Shown piece by piece: positions 1-5,085 of a stretch of DNA of 5,085 nucleotides. A program made the position numbers and the translations under genes. Below the pieces are notes generated by a model. It searched no databases. It was not told where the DNA came from and worked only from the letters and a program-made list of their open reading frames with translations. Origin of the DNA: Planctomycetaceae bacterium (GTDB taxonomy: Bacteria; Planctomycetota; Planctomycetia; Pirellulales; JAEUIK01); contig JAEUIK010000069.1 of assembly GCA_016793185.1 (NCBI GenBank), positions 1 to 5,085 of the forward strand, given 5' to 3'. Position 1 is the stretch's first letter. The number at the start of each line of letters is the position of its first letter.

Positions 1-701
1 ATTAGGACCCCGATGCGGGAGTCGCCGAGCCTGCCGCCGTACCAACACCAGTCGGCCAACTTACCCCACGCCTGCTTCTCGTTCTTCAGCCCGTCGCTAT
101 TGAGGATCTCTCCCCCTTGGGCGACGGAAAGCGGCGTGTGCAGGCGAATTCCCAGCCCCATTTCCTCCTGGTCGCCGAAGGCAAAGCTGCGGTCGGGAGA
201 CTCGAACGTCGAGACCCACCGCACCAGGTAGCCCTCGGGTCGCAGCTCGATGGTGGTTTCGTTCACCTCCGCACAGACCAGGCGATCGCCGTCGAGATAA
301 TGATTGCGGACTCCGAGCACGACTCGGCCGCGCTCCGCGCGCGGGGGCTGTGTGAACTCGACGTGCTGCGTCTTGGCCTTCAACCGCCAGAAATCGGCGC
401 CGCCGAGATCGCCGAAGGAGAGCCACAGCCCAGGGTGGAGCAGCTCGTGATCGGTGAGATCCTCGCCCTCAATCGGCAGGTGGTGGCGCGTGACGCGCTG
501 ACCCCCGGGCGTGTGGAGGTCGCACCAGTATGGGCGAGGAATCTTCGCGTCTCGAAATACGTACGTGGCCACCGGCTTGCCAGCGCGAGTGATCACCACG
601 CGATCGGCCGTGGTCGCCAATTCGAACGCTGCGGGGTCGTTGCCAAGGGTCGGTACCGCGGGCAGCAGGAGAGCGACTAGCAAAAATCCAAGCGCTCTCA
701 C
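1..701 (-). CDS. DUF6807 (PF14100, 'PmoA-like') family secreted protein, 3' end cut by the window edge
   Basis: Reading leftward from a GTG at 701-699 gives 233 codons with no stop, running off the left edge. Residues 1-20 form a signal peptide (MRALGFLLVALLLPAVPTLG), so the product is probably periplasmic or secreted. Family-like motifs follow in order: PRPYWCDLHTPGG (56-67), TDHELLHPGLWLSFGDLGGADFW (83-105), the segment FGDQEEMGLGIRLHTPLS (175-192) and NSDGLKNEKQAWGKLADWC (201-219). These match DUF6807, a family once labelled 'methane oxygenase PmoA'. That label is misleading and no methane chemistry is implied. The biochemical activity of the family is unknown to me. Members are usually about 300 residues or more, so roughly two thirds is visible. 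GTG is chosen as the start because the signal peptide begins exactly there, GAGG lies 7 nt upstream, and it overlaps the preceding stop as GTGA. The family call is confident; the function is not known. Confidence 0.88.
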   Translation of the reverse strand, partial: MRALGFLLVALLLPAVPTLGNDPAAFELATTADRVVITRAGKPVATYVFRDAKIPRPYWCDLHTPGGQRVTRHHLPIEGEDLTDHELLHPGLWLSFGDLGGADFWRLKAKTQHVEFTQPPRAERGRVVLGVRNHYLDGDRLVCAEVNETTIELRPEGYLVRWVSTFESPDRSFAFGDQEEMGLGIRLHTPLSVAQGGEILNSDGLKNEKQAWGKLADWCWYGGRLGDSRIGVL

Positions 702-2224
702 GCGAGCACCTCGTGCACGACTTCGCCGTCGACGAGCGGCAGCGGCCGATCGAGCCCGTCGTGGACGATCGTGCGGTGGTCGATTCCAAGCAGATGGTAC
801 ATCGTCGCCAGCAGGTCTTTCGGGCTCACGGGGCGCTCTTTGACGTCGCCGCCGGTCTTGTCGGAGGCGCCGAGCACGAAGCCCCGCTTGATGCCCGCTC
901 CGGCCAGCAAGGTTGTATAGACGCGCGACCAATGATCGCGGCCGCCACCTTTGCCTGGGCTGATCTGAGGAGTTCGCCCATGCTCGCTGGTGCAGACGAC
1001 GAGCGTCTCGTCGAGCAACCCGCGCTGCTCGAGATCAGTGATCAGCCCGAACCAGGCTTGATCGAGCCCGGGACAGAGAACCTGCTTCATCCGGCGAAAA
1101 TGGTCGTAGTGCGTGTCCCAGGCATGGCCGGCGAGTCCGTACTCGTCCCAAAAGACGCTCACGACGCGCCCACCCGCTTCGACGAGGCGCCGTGCGGTGA
1201 GGCACGACTGGCCGAACAGGGTGTAGCCGTAGCTGGCCCGCATGGCTTCGGGCTCCTGGCGCGGATCGAGCGCCGTGCGGAGGCGGTCGGACGTGAGGAG
1301 CGAGAACGCCATCTGCTGATAACGGTCGTGTTGCTCGACGTTGCCGCTGCGATCGAGCTGCGCGCGCGCCGCATCGAGCTGCGTCAACAGCGTCCGGCGA
1401 TGGTCGAGTCGATCGAGCGTGATCTCGTGCGGCAGCGAAGTGGCGGCCGGGATCTCGAAGTGGCTGTCGCGCGACAAGCCGACGTAGGGGTCGGGCCCGG
1501 TGAACTTGAGCTCACCCAGCTCCATCGGCAGCCCCCCCCGGGCCTCGCCGACGTAGTCGGTCCAGACCGGGTTGTACTGGCTCCCCAGAAACGCGCCGAA
1601 CGGACCGGCCCGCGGCACTTCGCCGACGCGCCGGCTGCTGAAGCGATACGGCAATGCGAGATTCCGCGGCACCGTGGCGGCTAGCGGCGAACGCCCTGCG
1701 CCCCGCGCCCGCTGGGCGTCGATATAGTCGACGACCGAACCGAAGTACGGCCAGTGCTTCGGATCGTTGGGGCTGATCTCCATGGCGACGTCGATGGCTG
1801 GTATGCCCGTCAATGCGTAGGCGACGCCATGAATCGGATAGGGATGCGTCATCGACCGGATCACGGTCGTGCGGTCCATCACCTTGGCGAAGTTCGGGAG
1901 CAGCTCGCAAACATCGCACCCGGGAAGGGTCGAGGGAATCCCCTGAAACTCCCCCCGGATCTCGAGCGGCGCTTCCGGCTTCATGTCGGCCCATTCGAGC
2001 TGACTGGGAGAGCCGTAGAGATGGATCAGAATGATCGACTTCGCGCGGCCGAAGGACCTGGGTCGAGCTTCCCCGGAGGGCTGGGCTTCGTTGGCCCGCA
2101 GGAGATCGTGCAGTCCGAGGGCGTTGAGCGCCGACCCGCCGAGCCCTAGTCCGCCGATCCGCAACAGGTCGCGGCGCGAGAGGCCGTCGCAGAGCTGGCG
2201 TTGCGAACCGAGGATGCGCAGCAT
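698..2224 (-). CDS. DUF1501 domain-containing protein with twin-arginine signal
   Basis: This is a complete 508-residue protein. DUF1501 proteins are related to the alkaline phosphatase/sulfatase superfamily; their substrate is generally unknown. Residues 16-25 (SRRDLLRIGG) followed by a Gly/Leu-rich stretch form a Tat signal, so the folded protein is probably exported. The domain opens at about residue 62 with YGSPSQLEWADMKPEAP (70-86) and IRGEF (89-93), which matches the usual GGPSQ...WD.KP block. Late motifs are WDTH (369-372), SEHGRTP (413-419; the commoner family form is GEFGRTP) and GRDHW (428-432). D370, H372, E414, H415, D430 and H431 are plausible metal or active-site ligands by analogy with the superfamily. 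The ATG at 2224 is preferred over an in-frame start at 2371 because GGAGGA lies 6 nt upstream and the Tat signal follows at the normal distance. In planctomycetes DUF1501 genes often neighbour DUF1549/DUF1553 cytochrome-type genes. Here the next gene is DUF6807, overlapping by 4 nt. Confidence 0.93.
   Translation of the reverse strand: MLRILGSQRQLCDGLSRRDLLRIGGLGLGGSALNALGLHDLLRANEAQPSGEARPRSFGRAKSIILIHLYGSPSQLEWADMKPEAPLEIRGEFQGIPSTLPGCDVCELLPNFAKVMDRTTVIRSMTHPYPIHGVAYALTGIPAIDVAMEISPNDPKHWPYFGSVVDYIDAQRARGAGRSPLAATVPRNLALPYRFSSRRVGEVPRAGPFGAFLGSQYNPVWTDYVGEARGGLPMELGELKFTGPDPYVGLSRDSHFEIPAATSLPHEITLDRLDHRRTLLTQLDAARAQLDRSGNVEQHDRYQQMAFSLLTSDRLRTALDPRQEPEAMRASYGYTLFGQSCLTARRLVEAGGRVVSVFWDEYGLAGHAWDTHYDHFRRMKQVLCPGLDQAWFGLITDLEQRGLLDETLVVCTSEHGRTPQISPGKGGGRDHWSRVYTTLLAGAGIKRGFVLGASDKTGGDVKERPVSPKDLLATMYHLLGIDHRTIVHDGLDRPLPLVDGEVVHEVLA
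709..712 (-). promoter_or_regulatory. Ribosome binding site for the DUF6807 gene
   Basis: On the minus strand GAGG precedes the GTG start (701-699) with a 7-nt spacer. It sits inside the last codons of the DUF1501 gene. It supports the GTG start and, with the 4-nt GTGA overlap, suggests translational coupling to the upstream gene. Confidence 0.6.
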
Positions 2225-2230
2225 CCGGAG

Positions 2231-2236
2231 TCCTCC
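2231..2236 (-). promoter_or_regulatory. Strong Shine-Dalgarno site for the DUF1501 gene
   Basis: GGAGGA on the minus strand ends 6 nt before the ATG at 2224-2222. It decides the start. The in-frame extension back to 2371 would add 49 Pro/Gly/Arg-rich residues before the Tat signal and overlap the terminator T-tract. Confidence 0.8.
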
Positions 2237-2279
2237 AGGGCGGGACGAAAGCAGCGGCAAGGAAGGCTGAACTCGCCCT

Positions 2280-2285
2280 ATCCTA
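2280..2285 (-). promoter_or_regulatory. Possible -10 element for the DUF1501-DUF6807 unit
   Basis: The minus strand reads TAGGAT about 55 nt before the DUF1501 start and downstream of the intrinsic terminator, which is where a promoter is expected. The hexamer 17 nt upstream (GGCGTT) is a poor -35. An overlapping GG-N10-GC arrangement (GGACCTGCTTCTGC) loosely resembles a sigma-54 site, but much of that consensus is missing. Both readings are tentative. Confidence 0.28.
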
Positions 2286-2369
2286 GCAGAAGCAGGTCCC
2301 CAAACGCCAGCAAAGTTCGCGACCGGCGGCGGGCCGGGCCAAGGCAGTGCGCCCCGCGTCCAGCGCAAC

Positions 2370-2391
2370 AAAAAACCCGCCTTGCGCGGGT
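2370..2391 (-). terminator. Intrinsic (rho-independent) terminator, minus strand
   Basis: Read on the minus strand, a 6-bp perfect stem (ACCCGC/GCGGGT, 2375-2380 with 2386-2391) closes a 5-nt loop. The run TTTTTT follows at 2375-2370, its first T being the last base of the stem. It ends transcription coming from the right, either of the amidohydrolase unit or of a separate RNA made from 2392-2700. It insulates the DUF1501 unit. Confidence 0.85.
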
Positions 2392-2643
2392 CTTGCTGTC
2401 TCGCGAGCTTTCAGCCCCTGAGCCTCGTGAGCGTGCGAGCCGATGGTTCCCCAATGGCAGGATGTGGCTTGCTATCGCCACCGCGTTTGCTCGGACCTCG
2501 CCCTCGGTCGCGAGGCTCCCTGACCGTTGTGTGCCTCAAACACCCTTCGTACCACCTCCTCTTGGCTCGTGGCCTCGGTGCTGGGCGGCCGGGTGAAGTT
2601 TCCCGGCTCACCCTTCCTGGCGGCCTCCGTTCCTCCACAATTA
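2392..2643 (-). ncRNA. Candidate structured RNA or long structured 3' UTR, unidentified
   Basis: About 250 nt on the minus strand lie directly upstream of the intrinsic terminator and hold many short, GC-rich hairpins. These include CCTCG-CGAC-CGAGG (2515-2502), GTGGC-8nt-GCCAC (around 2480-2463) and the competing pair at 2588-2613. I looked for signature sequences of RNase P RNA, tmRNA, SRP RNA and tRNA and did not find them. A 6S-like single long hairpin is not evident either. It could be an independent small RNA, or the 3' UTR of the amidohydrolase mRNA, whose stop codon is only about 70 nt upstream. A third reading is a small reading frame (see findings). Its boundaries are guesses, apart from the terminator. 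Confidence 0.3.
2588..2613 (-). repeat. Two overlapping, mutually exclusive inverted repeats
   Basis: One hairpin pairs 2588-2593 (gccggg) with 2602-2607 (cccggc) around an 8-nt loop. The other pairs 2591-2596 (gggtga) with 2608-2613 (tcaccc) around an 11-nt loop. Both stems are 6 bp and perfect, and both use 2591-2593, so only one can form at a time. Confidence 0.6.
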
Positions 2644-2678
2644 CTACGCAGCACGGCGCTGTGAAGTTCGTAGTTTTT
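2644..2678 (+). terminator. Possible weak plus-strand terminator-like hairpin
   Basis: On the plus strand CTACG (2644-2648) and CAGC (2649-2652) pair with GCTG (2658-2661) and CGTAG (2669-2673). The loop is 5 nt and there is a 7-nt one-sided bulge at 2662-2668. TTTTT follows at 2674-2678. The bulge weakens the stem, and no plus-strand gene that it could terminate is visible. It may instead be a structure in the minus-strand transcript. Confidence 0.25.
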
Positions 2679-2710
2679 CCCTTGTTCGCCGGGCATTTTC
2701 GCGTTCGTGG

Positions 2711-3682
2711 TCAGCCAAAAAACACGCGCTCGGCCGTGCGCCGCAACAGCCAGTCGCGGTCGCCGGGCGAGAGCTGCATCCCGTCGCGCACGAGGGCGAT
2801 CGACGCAGCGTAGGGCTGGTCGACGACCTGAAAGGGACAATCGCTGGCCCACATCAGACGTTCGGGACCGAAGGCATCGAGCAAACGCCGGGTCATGGGC
2901 AGGAGATCGTGATACGGAGGTTGCTTGCGCCCGAGCGCGTAAAATGCCGACACCTTGACGGCCGTCCGGGGATGGCGGGCCAGGCGGCAGAGTTGCGCGA
3001 TCTCGGCGTCGCGAATCGTGCCGTCGATGCCGATCCGGGCGAAGTGATCGATCACCACCGGCGTTTCGGGATGTTGCGCGCAGGCGGCATCGATGGCCGG
3101 CAGCGCCTCGGGATTCACCAGGCAGCACATTGCCAGATTCTGTTTCGCCCCGGCTCGCCACATCGCCTGCATGCCGGGACCCTCGAGCCAGCGATCGGGC
3201 GGCGCGTTACGCGGATAGATGCGAAATCCGCGCGCACCGAGTCCGGCCATTCGCGACATCTCGCTGGCCGGATCGGCGGCACTGTCGTCGATGACAGCGA
3301 CGGCCGAAAAAACGCCCGGGTGCTGCGCCAGCATGTCGAGCATGTAGCGGTTATCGAAACCGTAAAAGCTCATCTGGATCAAGACCACGCGGCCTACTCC
3401 GGCGGGCCGCGCATGGCGAAACAATTCCTCGGGCGTGAAGCTGGCGGGCTTCATCTCGTCGCGGCGGAACCCCGCTGCCAGCGGATAAGCCTCGGTGTCC
3501 GGAGTCCAGACGTGGACATGCGCATCGATGGCCAGCGACTTGAGGTCGGCGGCCGCTTCCGCAGCGTGGGCCCCGGCACTTGGAAGTGCCAGTGCCAAGC
3601 CAGCGGCGAGGCTCCCTTCGAGGAACTGGCGTCGATCGCGTGGGTTGCGGCTGGCCGCTGGGATTGACTGGGGCTGCTGCAT
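2711..3682 (-). CDS. Amidohydrolase_2 family (COG3618-like) metal-dependent hydrolase with Tat signal
   Basis: This is a complete 323-residue protein. Residues 16-22 (DRRQFLE) plus a hydrophobic Ala/Leu stretch form a twin-arginine signal, with a likely cleavage site after AHA (38-40), so export is predicted. The mature part matches the PF04909 TIM-barrel hydrolases. IDAHVHVW (52-59) gives the HxH metal pair (H55, H57); GFRIYP (152-157) follows, then VIDHF (210-214, H213), VKVSAFYALG (242-251) and MWASDCPF (277-284, D281, equivalent to the family's GSDWP aspartate). The C-terminus RRTAERVFFG is typical. Relatives include sugar-lactone hydrolases (fuconolactonase, rhamnonolactonase types) and 2-pyrone-4,6-dicarboxylate lactonase, so a lactone or cyclic ester is a fair guess, not a demonstrated substrate. 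The ATG at 3682 is preferred to an in-frame GTG at 3730 because the Tat motif then sits at the usual distance. Neither start has a good Shine-Dalgarno site. Many homologues are cytoplasmic, so the Tat signal is notable. Confidence 0.9.
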   Translation of the reverse strand: MQQPQSIPAASRNPRDRRQFLEGSLAAGLALALPSAGAHAAEAAADLKSLAIDAHVHVWTPDTEAYPLAAGFRRDEMKPASFTPEELFRHARPAGVGRVVLIQMSFYGFDNRYMLDMLAQHPGVFSAVAVIDDSAADPASEMSRMAGLGARGFRIYPRNAPPDRWLEGPGMQAMWRAGAKQNLAMCCLVNPEALPAIDAACAQHPETPVVIDHFARIGIDGTIRDAEIAQLCRLARHPRTAVKVSAFYALGRKQPPYHDLLPMTRRLLDAFGPERLMWASDCPFQVVDQPYAASIALVRDGMQLSPGDRDWLLRRTAERVFFG

Positions 3683-3732
3683 GGCCGCTATTCTGACACG
3701 GCGCTCGCGGCAACGCCACTCGCCGCCCACCC

Positions 3733-3767
3733 TGCTCGCTCGCGCTGCCCCGAGACGCCAGCGAGCA
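3733..3767 (-). repeat. 8-bp perfect inverted repeat between the barrel and amidohydrolase genes
   Basis: TGCTCGCT (3733-3740) is mirrored by AGCGAGCA (3760-3767) around a 19-nt spacer. It lies in the 99-nt gap after the barrel gene's stop codon. No T-run follows on either strand, so it is not a classical intrinsic terminator. It could slow 3' decay, or be a protein-binding site or a weak attenuator. Confidence 0.5.
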
Positions 3768-3781
3768 ACAGCAGCTCCGGG

Positions 3782-5085
3782 CTAGAACAGCCATTGCACG
3801 CCGGTGTACCAGACGAATCCGTGGGCATTGCGCTGCCAGTACTCGCGGGGGCGATCGTTCTCGCGGATCAGCGTCAGGAACCACTGCACTCCGGGCATGA
3901 CTTCAACCGAAGCTTGCCCCAAGAGCCGCGCGATGATCGCATCCTGCAGCGGGTTGCCGACTTGCTGCGGGTAGTACTCGCCGTAGTTCACGTCGATCCG
4001 CATTCGGCCGTAGGTCCAGGCCAGATTGAAGTAATACCCAAAGCCATGGAGGGCGCCATCCTTCGTGCCGTTGTAGATGTCGCGATTGTAGATGCTGCGC
4101 CCCCAGAAAATGTTGTCGGGGTCGAACTCTTCGCGGAAGCCGTACTTGTCCCAGACGGCTTCGCTCGACAGTTCAAACCGGCCTCGTCGAATCATCCCGT
4201 CGAAACCGTAGTAGCTGCTGTTGAGCTTCTGCTCCTCGGAGCCGATTCCGTCCTGGACCTTCGCCGACGCTCCCAGCGCCCAAAAGGGAGTGTCGAAGCC
4301 CGCTCGGCAAACGAGGGCTTTCGAGGAATTGGTGTCCTTCTCAAAGCCGCCGTTGGTGACGGCCGCTTCCAGATTGAGCGGCCCCGGCGAGTAGCGGAGG
4401 AACAAGCCGGTCTCGACCCAGCGGATCACTTCGGTGCGGAGGAACGGGGCGTCGAAGTAGCTGTTCGAGTAGATCGGGAAGTAGTACCGGCCGAACGGCG
4501 TCCGGTCCTTGCCCACGGCTACGGTGAAGTCGCCCCGTGTGAAGCCGAGGTTGAGTTGCCAGATCTGGAACGGGTCGATATCGAAGTTGGCCGTGTACGA
4601 GCGACGATCGGGATCGGTCAGGATGTTCCGACCGAACGGTTGGTTGAGAAAGAAGACGCCGTCGGCGCGCATCAGCCAGTCGCCCGAGCGGCGCACGTAT
4701 CGCGGATTGAGCGCGGCCTCGGCGCCGAACGTCGCTTCCTGGCCGCTCCATTGCAGGCGCTGATCGTCGAGATAGTACGCGCGGGCGAGCCCGGCGAGCG
4801 TAAAGCCTTCGGGATCGTAGTTGGGGTCGCCCCAGAGCCGCTGGCAGCCGAACTGCCCACAGCCAAGTGTCGGCGGATGCCAGATTAAATGCGCCAGACT
4901 GGGGTAGAATGCGACCGGTTGGTTGAGGAACTCCGGGCCGGCAGACTCGTCGACCACGGCGGGCAACGGGGTCGGAACAGGTTCCACCATTCCAAAGTCA
5001 TCGGCCGGCTGGGTCGCGGTCAGACGAGGAACCGGTGGCAGCGCCGCCAGCCGGTCGCTCGCCGACGGCGATGCGCCACTGGGTA
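3782..5085 (-). CDS. Porin-like outer-membrane beta-barrel protein, 5' end cut by the window edge
   Basis: The frame is open from the right edge to a TAG at 3784-3782, giving 433 visible residues. An internal ATG at 4990 is unlikely to be the start: the frame stays open for 31 codons upstream to the edge, and no signal peptide follows that ATG. The first 50 or so visible residues are rich in Pro, Ala and acidic residues and look like a periplasmic linker. From about residue 85 the sequence alternates polar and aromatic residues, as in beta strands. Examples are FTVAVGKDRTPFGRYYF (186-202), RWVETGLFLRYSPGPLNLEA (221-240) and YYFNLAWTYGRMRIDVNYGEY (350-370). It ends FVWYTGVQWLF with a C-terminal Phe, the usual signal for BAM-dependent assembly. 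Cys75 and Cys80 (CGQFGC) may form a disulfide. It resembles substrate-selective porins (for example the OprO/OprP type) in style only; I cannot assign a specific family. It may supply substrate to the amidohydrolase downstream, which is inference. Confidence 0.78.
   Translation of the reverse strand, partial: PSGASPSASDRLAALPPVPRLTATQPADDFGMVEPVPTPLPAVVDESAGPEFLNQPVAFYPSLAHLIWHPPTLGCGQFGCQRLWGDPNYDPEGFTLAGLARAYYLDDQRLQWSGQEATFGAEAALNPRYVRRSGDWLMRADGVFFLNQPFGRNILTDPDRRSYTANFDIDPFQIWQLNLGFTRGDFTVAVGKDRTPFGRYYFPIYSNSYFDAPFLRTEVIRWVETGLFLRYSPGPLNLEAAVTNGGFEKDTNSSKALVCRAGFDTPFWALGASAKVQDGIGSEEQKLNSSYYGFDGMIRRGRFELSSEAVWDKYGFREEFDPDNIFWGRSIYNRDIYNGTKDGALHGFGYYFNLAWTYGRMRIDVNYGEYYPQQVGNPLQDAIIARLLGQASVEVMPGVQWFLTLIRENDRPREYWQRNAHGFVWYTGVQWLF

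Noticed and set aside
117..680. Plus-strand open frame of 187 codons at the left end
   Set aside because: It mirrors the DUF6807 gene on the minus strand, which has a signal peptide and family motifs; the plus-strand product has none.
713..1684. Long plus-strand open frame (323 codons) opposite the DUF1501 gene
   Set aside because: It is antisense to a gene with clear domain motifs, shows no recognisable domain itself, and is expected from high GC at codon third positions.
2225..2371. N-terminal extension of the DUF1501 protein to a start at 2371
   Set aside because: The extra 49 residues are Pro/Gly/Arg-rich, lie upstream of a strong GGAGGA site and a normal Tat signal, and would start within the terminator T-tract.
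2411..2638. Minus-strand 75-codon frame in the intergenic region
   Set aside because: The product is low-complexity and very rich in Arg and Pro, with no homology that I recognise. It overlaps stable hairpins in another frame and is probably a chance frame.
2640..2672. ECF-sigma-type promoter (GAAC and CGTA, about 17 nt apart) for the candidate RNA
   Set aside because: The two words are short, and both fall within the arms of the interrupted hairpin at 2644-2673, so the match is as well explained by that inverted repeat.
3683..3781. Promoter directly before the amidohydrolase gene
   Set aside because: TTGCCG and AATAG-like words are present but are spaced too closely, and would place the transcription start at or inside the coding region. 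Co-transcription with the barrel gene is simpler.
3794..4888. Long plus-strand open frame (364 codons) opposite the barrel gene
   Set aside because: It is an antisense shadow: Val/Glu/Arg-rich, with no motifs, while the minus strand encodes a coherent beta-barrel with a C-terminal Phe.
1..5085. CRISPR array, insertion sequence, integrase, toxin-antitoxin or defence gene
   Set aside because: No regularly spaced direct repeats, transposase motifs, terminal inverted repeats with target duplications, or defence domains were seen on either strand.

Overview
The window looks like a piece of a GC-rich Planctomycetota chromosome. The main reason is the protein mix: a Tat-exported DUF1501 protein, a secreted DUF6807 (PF14100, 'PmoA-like') protein, a Tat-exported amidohydrolase with a TIM-barrel type sequence, and an aromatic-rich outer-membrane barrel. 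DUF1501 and DUF6807 proteins are expanded in planctomycetes. This placement is inferred from family content. No rRNA, tRNA or other phylogenetic marker is present.

All four protein genes lie on the minus strand, so they read from right to left. (1) 5085-3782: the C-terminal part of a porin-like outer-membrane beta-barrel, open at the right edge, so its start and signal peptide lie outside the window. (2) 3682-2711: a complete COG3618-type amidohydrolase with a twin-arginine signal, 99 nt after the barrel gene and possibly in the same transcript. (3) 2710-2225: a 486-nt region with no convincing protein gene. It holds a clear minus-strand intrinsic terminator (2370-2391), several strong hairpins, a weaker plus-strand hairpin with a T-tract, and a possible promoter and strong ribosome binding site for the next gene. 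(4) 2224-698: a complete DUF1501 protein. (5) 701-1: a DUF6807 protein that starts at GTG and overlaps the DUF1501 stop codon by 4 nt (GTGA). It is cut by the left edge after 233 codons.

The terminator at 2370-2391 and the Shine-Dalgarno sequence at 2231-2236 split the window into two likely transcription units: barrel plus amidohydrolase, then DUF1501 plus DUF6807. All four products appear to be exported or located in the envelope. This would fit uptake and periplasmic processing of an organic substrate, but no substrate can be named from the sequence.

The least explained parts are the structured intergenic region and the translationally coupled DUF1501-DUF6807 pair. Nothing here is a demonstrated new system. 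There is no CRISPR array, insertion sequence, integrase or defence gene.
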